In this document: one piece after another, positions 62,438 through 64,000 of the stretch
Layout of the letters: each line of letters opens with the position of its first letter
Numbering within the stretch: the stretch's first letter is position 1
Assembly: GCF_019890615.1 (NCBI RefSeq)
Contig: NZ_JAINVZ010000006.1
Coordinates: forward strand, 186,001 to 250,000
Length of the DNA: 64,000 nucleotides
Direction of reading: 5' to 3'
Origin: Streptantibioticus parmotrematis
GTDB taxonomy: Bacteria > Actinomycetota > Actinomycetes > Streptomycetales > Streptomycetaceae
Program-made: the position numbers and the translations under genes
Notes under the pieces: generated by a model
What the model saw: the letters and a program-made list of their open reading frames with translations, nothing else
The model's database searches: none
Told to the model about the DNA's origin: nothing

Positions 62438-63247
62438 GTGAAGATCGCGCTCATGGACTCCGGCATCGGCCTGCTGGCCGCCGCCGCCGTACTGCGGGCC
62501 CAGCTCCCTGACGCCGATCTCGTGCTGTCCAGCGACCCCGCCGGCATGCCGTGGGGCCCGCGCACCCCGCAGGACCTCACCGCCCGCGCGCTCGCCTGCG
62601 CCGAGGCCGCCGCCGCGCACCGCCCGGACGCGCTGGTGGTCGCCTGCAACACCGCCTCGGTGCACGCCCTGGAAGCGCTGCGCGCCCGTCTGGAGCCGTC
62701 CATCCCGGTGATCGGCACGGTGCCCGCCATCAAGCCCGCCGCCACCGCGGGCGGCCCGGTGGCGATCTGGGCCACCCCGGCCACCACCGGCAGCCCCTAC
62801 CAGCGGCGCCTGATCGCCGAGTTCGCGAACGGCGTCGAGGTCACCGAGGTCGCCTGCCCCGGCCTCGCCGACGGCCTGGAGCGCGCCGACGACGCGGCGA
62901 TCGACGCGGCCGTGACCGCCGCCGCCGAGCACACCCCCGCCGACGTGCGCACCGTCGTCCTGGGCTGCACCCACTACGAGCTGATCGCCGACCGCATCCG
63001 CGCCGCCGTCCAGCGGCCCGGCGGCCCGGCGGTAGCGCTGCACGGCTCGGCCGTCGCGGTCGCCGCCCAGGTCCTGCGCCGCACCGGCGCCGTGGCCCGG
63101 CCCGACGCGGAGCCGACCGGCGGGCTGACCGTCCTGCTCGGCGGCGAGCCCGGCGAGCTGCCCGCCGCCGCCCTGGCCTATCCGCAGGGCCGCGCGCTGG
63201 CGGGCCCGCACGCGTCCGTCGCGGCGCACCCGGCCGACGCGCGCTGA
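62438..63247 (+). CDS. Glutamate racemase-like (Asp/Glu racemase family) protein
   Basis: The 269-residue protein begins KIALMDSGIGLLAAAAVLRA and has the two catalytic-cysteine motifs VVACNTASVHALEAL and VLGCTHYEL of MurI-type cofactor-independent racemases. The first part is less conserved than in housekeeping MurI, so this may be a paralogue with another substrate. GTG 62438 has GGAAGG upstream. Confidence 0.85.
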   Translation: MKIALMDSGIGLLAAAAVLRAQLPDADLVLSSDPAGMPWGPRTPQDLTARALACAEAAAAHRPDALVVACNTASVHALEALRARLEPSIPVIGTVPAIKPAATAGGPVAIWATPATTGSPYQRRLIAEFANGVEVTEVACPGLADGLERADDAAIDAAVTAAAEHTPADVRTVVLGCTHYELIADRIRAAVQRPGGPAVALHGSAVAVAAQVLRRTGAVARPDAEPTGGLTVLLGGEPGELPAAALAYPQGRALAGPHASVAAHPADAR

Positions 63248-63332
63248 GCCCACCGGCGGACGGCCACGCTGGGTCCACCCGGTCGCCGCACACTGAGTGC
63301 CGCCGGGCGGCCCCGCGAGTACGCTCCCAGGC

Positions 63333-63920
63333 ATGGAGGACTCCACCGGCGGCTCCCGCGGCGCGGGGGGCGCGACATCACCTGTGTCCGCGGCCGAGGT
63401 GTGGACCGGACGCGCCAGCAACCGCGCGCAGTGGCTGCTGGCCGTCGCCGGGGCCGGATGCCTGGCGCTCGGCGTCGAGCTGGCCGTCGACTCGTCCTGG
63501 GCCTCCGGGCTCACCGCTCTGGTGATGTCGGTCGTCGGGTGCCTGGCGGCGGGCGTCCTGGTGCTCTTCGGCACCCTGGCCTTCACCCATGTGCGGGTAC
63601 GCGTCGACGGCGACTGCGTCGAGGTGCGCTGCGGCCACATCGGGGTGCCGCGCCGCCGCATCCCGCTGGACCAGGTGGACTCCGCGCGGCTCGCGCCCTG
63701 GATCAGCCCGCGCAACTGGGGTGGCTGGGGCTACCGGTGGCGCCCCGAGATGGGCACCGCCGTCATCGTCAGGCGCGGCCCCGGGATCGTCGTGGACCTG
63801 GGCAGCGGACGGCTGTTCACGGTGACCGTGGACGATCCGGAGGGCGCGGTGCGGGCGATCCGCGACCGGCTGCGCACGGCGGGCCCGCGGGGCGCGCGAC
63901 GGGCCCTCGGCGACGTGTGA
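63333..63920 (+). CDS. Hypothetical membrane protein with C-terminal PH-like domain
   Basis: The 195-residue protein has two adjacent hydrophobic segments (about 33-55 and 58-82), then a beta-rich domain ending LGSGRLFTVTVDDPEGAVRAI that resembles small PH-like domains. ATG 63333 is 7 nt after TACGCT and has no ribosome-binding site, so translation may be leaderless. The last 80 bp of the window hold no gene. Confidence 0.75.
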   Translation: MEDSTGGSRGAGGATSPVSAAEVWTGRASNRAQWLLAVAGAGCLALGVELAVDSSWASGLTALVMSVVGCLAAGVLVLFGTLAFTHVRVRVDGDCVEVRCGHIGVPRRRIPLDQVDSARLAPWISPRNWGGWGYRWRPEMGTAVIVRRGPGIVVDLGSGRLFTVTVDDPEGAVRAIRDRLRTAGPRGARRALGDV

Positions 63921-64000
63921 GGCACCGTCCGGCGACGTGTGCGCCGCGATCCGCTCCCGGGCGACGCGTGAGCCGCCGCGACCACCGCTCCGGCGGGGCG

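Overview
The window is about 64 kb of very GC-rich DNA from an actinomycete, most probably Streptomyces or a close relative. The signs are GC-biased third codon positions, frequent GTG starts, 4-bp ATGA/GTGA overlaps between genes, an S-(hydroxymethyl)mycothiol dehydrogenase (mycothiol is actinobacterial), an F420-type oxidoreductase, and small families typical of Streptomyces (DUF2510, DUF5134, DUF6332, DUF6421, DUF6643, DUF6986, Rv1733c, TerD). I see no rRNA, tRNA, CRISPR array, prophage or insertion-sequence transposase. The layout looks like chromosomal core to sub-core DNA.

Bases 1-10.4 kb. A lactate-oxidation operon lutABC (minus strand, lutC cut by the window edge) follows a cytochrome P450. 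A 360-bp near-palindromic non-coding element separates the P450 from a flavin monooxygenase. Next comes a sulfonate operon on the minus strand (leader peptide, ssuC, ssuB, ssuA, ssuD). The leader encodes 27 residues, ends in a Cys-Arg-Arg motif and is too short for ordinary gene calling. An Lrp/AsnC regulator closes the region.

10.6-27.4 kb. This holds a FUSC-type membrane protein, a lactonase-fold protein, a CbiX-like protein lacking its first metal histidine, an N-acetylglucosamine-kinase-like gene that seems to start at CTG, a scramblase-like protein, ung, a TetR regulator and a Tat-type lipoprotein with an M15 peptidase fold. The formaldehyde/nitrosothiol pair mscR-MBL hydrolase follows, then an M56 protease, a DUF5134 protein, and an EamA exporter whose ATG overlaps that of a divergent MocR regulator. 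VOC, CBS and GNAT genes end the stretch.

27.4-41.4 kb. After a glycerophosphodiesterase comes a three-gene operon: a DUF6421 protein with a histidine-rich motif, an SDR and a threonine-aldolase-like enzyme. Then come an acyltransferase, a DUF4395/thioredoxin divergent pair, a flavin reductase, etfBA, a DUF6986 lyase-like protein behind a clean operator, a LacI/ROK-kinase divergent pair with operators and a tandem-repeat leader, and a P-loop kinase fused to a NUDIX domain.

41.5-64 kb. This contains an M20 peptidase, a geranylgeranyl-reductase-like flavoenzyme, an F420-type oxidoreductase with a divergent TetR and two identical operators, a two-component system, a ROK regulator, a SHOCT protein, an anti-sigma-type ATPase, a cysteine-desulfhydrase-like enzyme, an SRPBCC protein, a DeoR regulator, a large beta-helix/AAA+ fusion protein, Rv1733c, MOSC and DUF6643 proteins, a double TerD protein, an HpnB-like glycosyltransferase, a glutamate-racemase-like protein and a small membrane protein.

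The items most worth following up are the palindromic element, the beta-helix/AAA+ fusion, the DUF6421 operon, the sulfonate leader peptide, and the tandem-repeat blocks at 23.3 and 39.1 kb.
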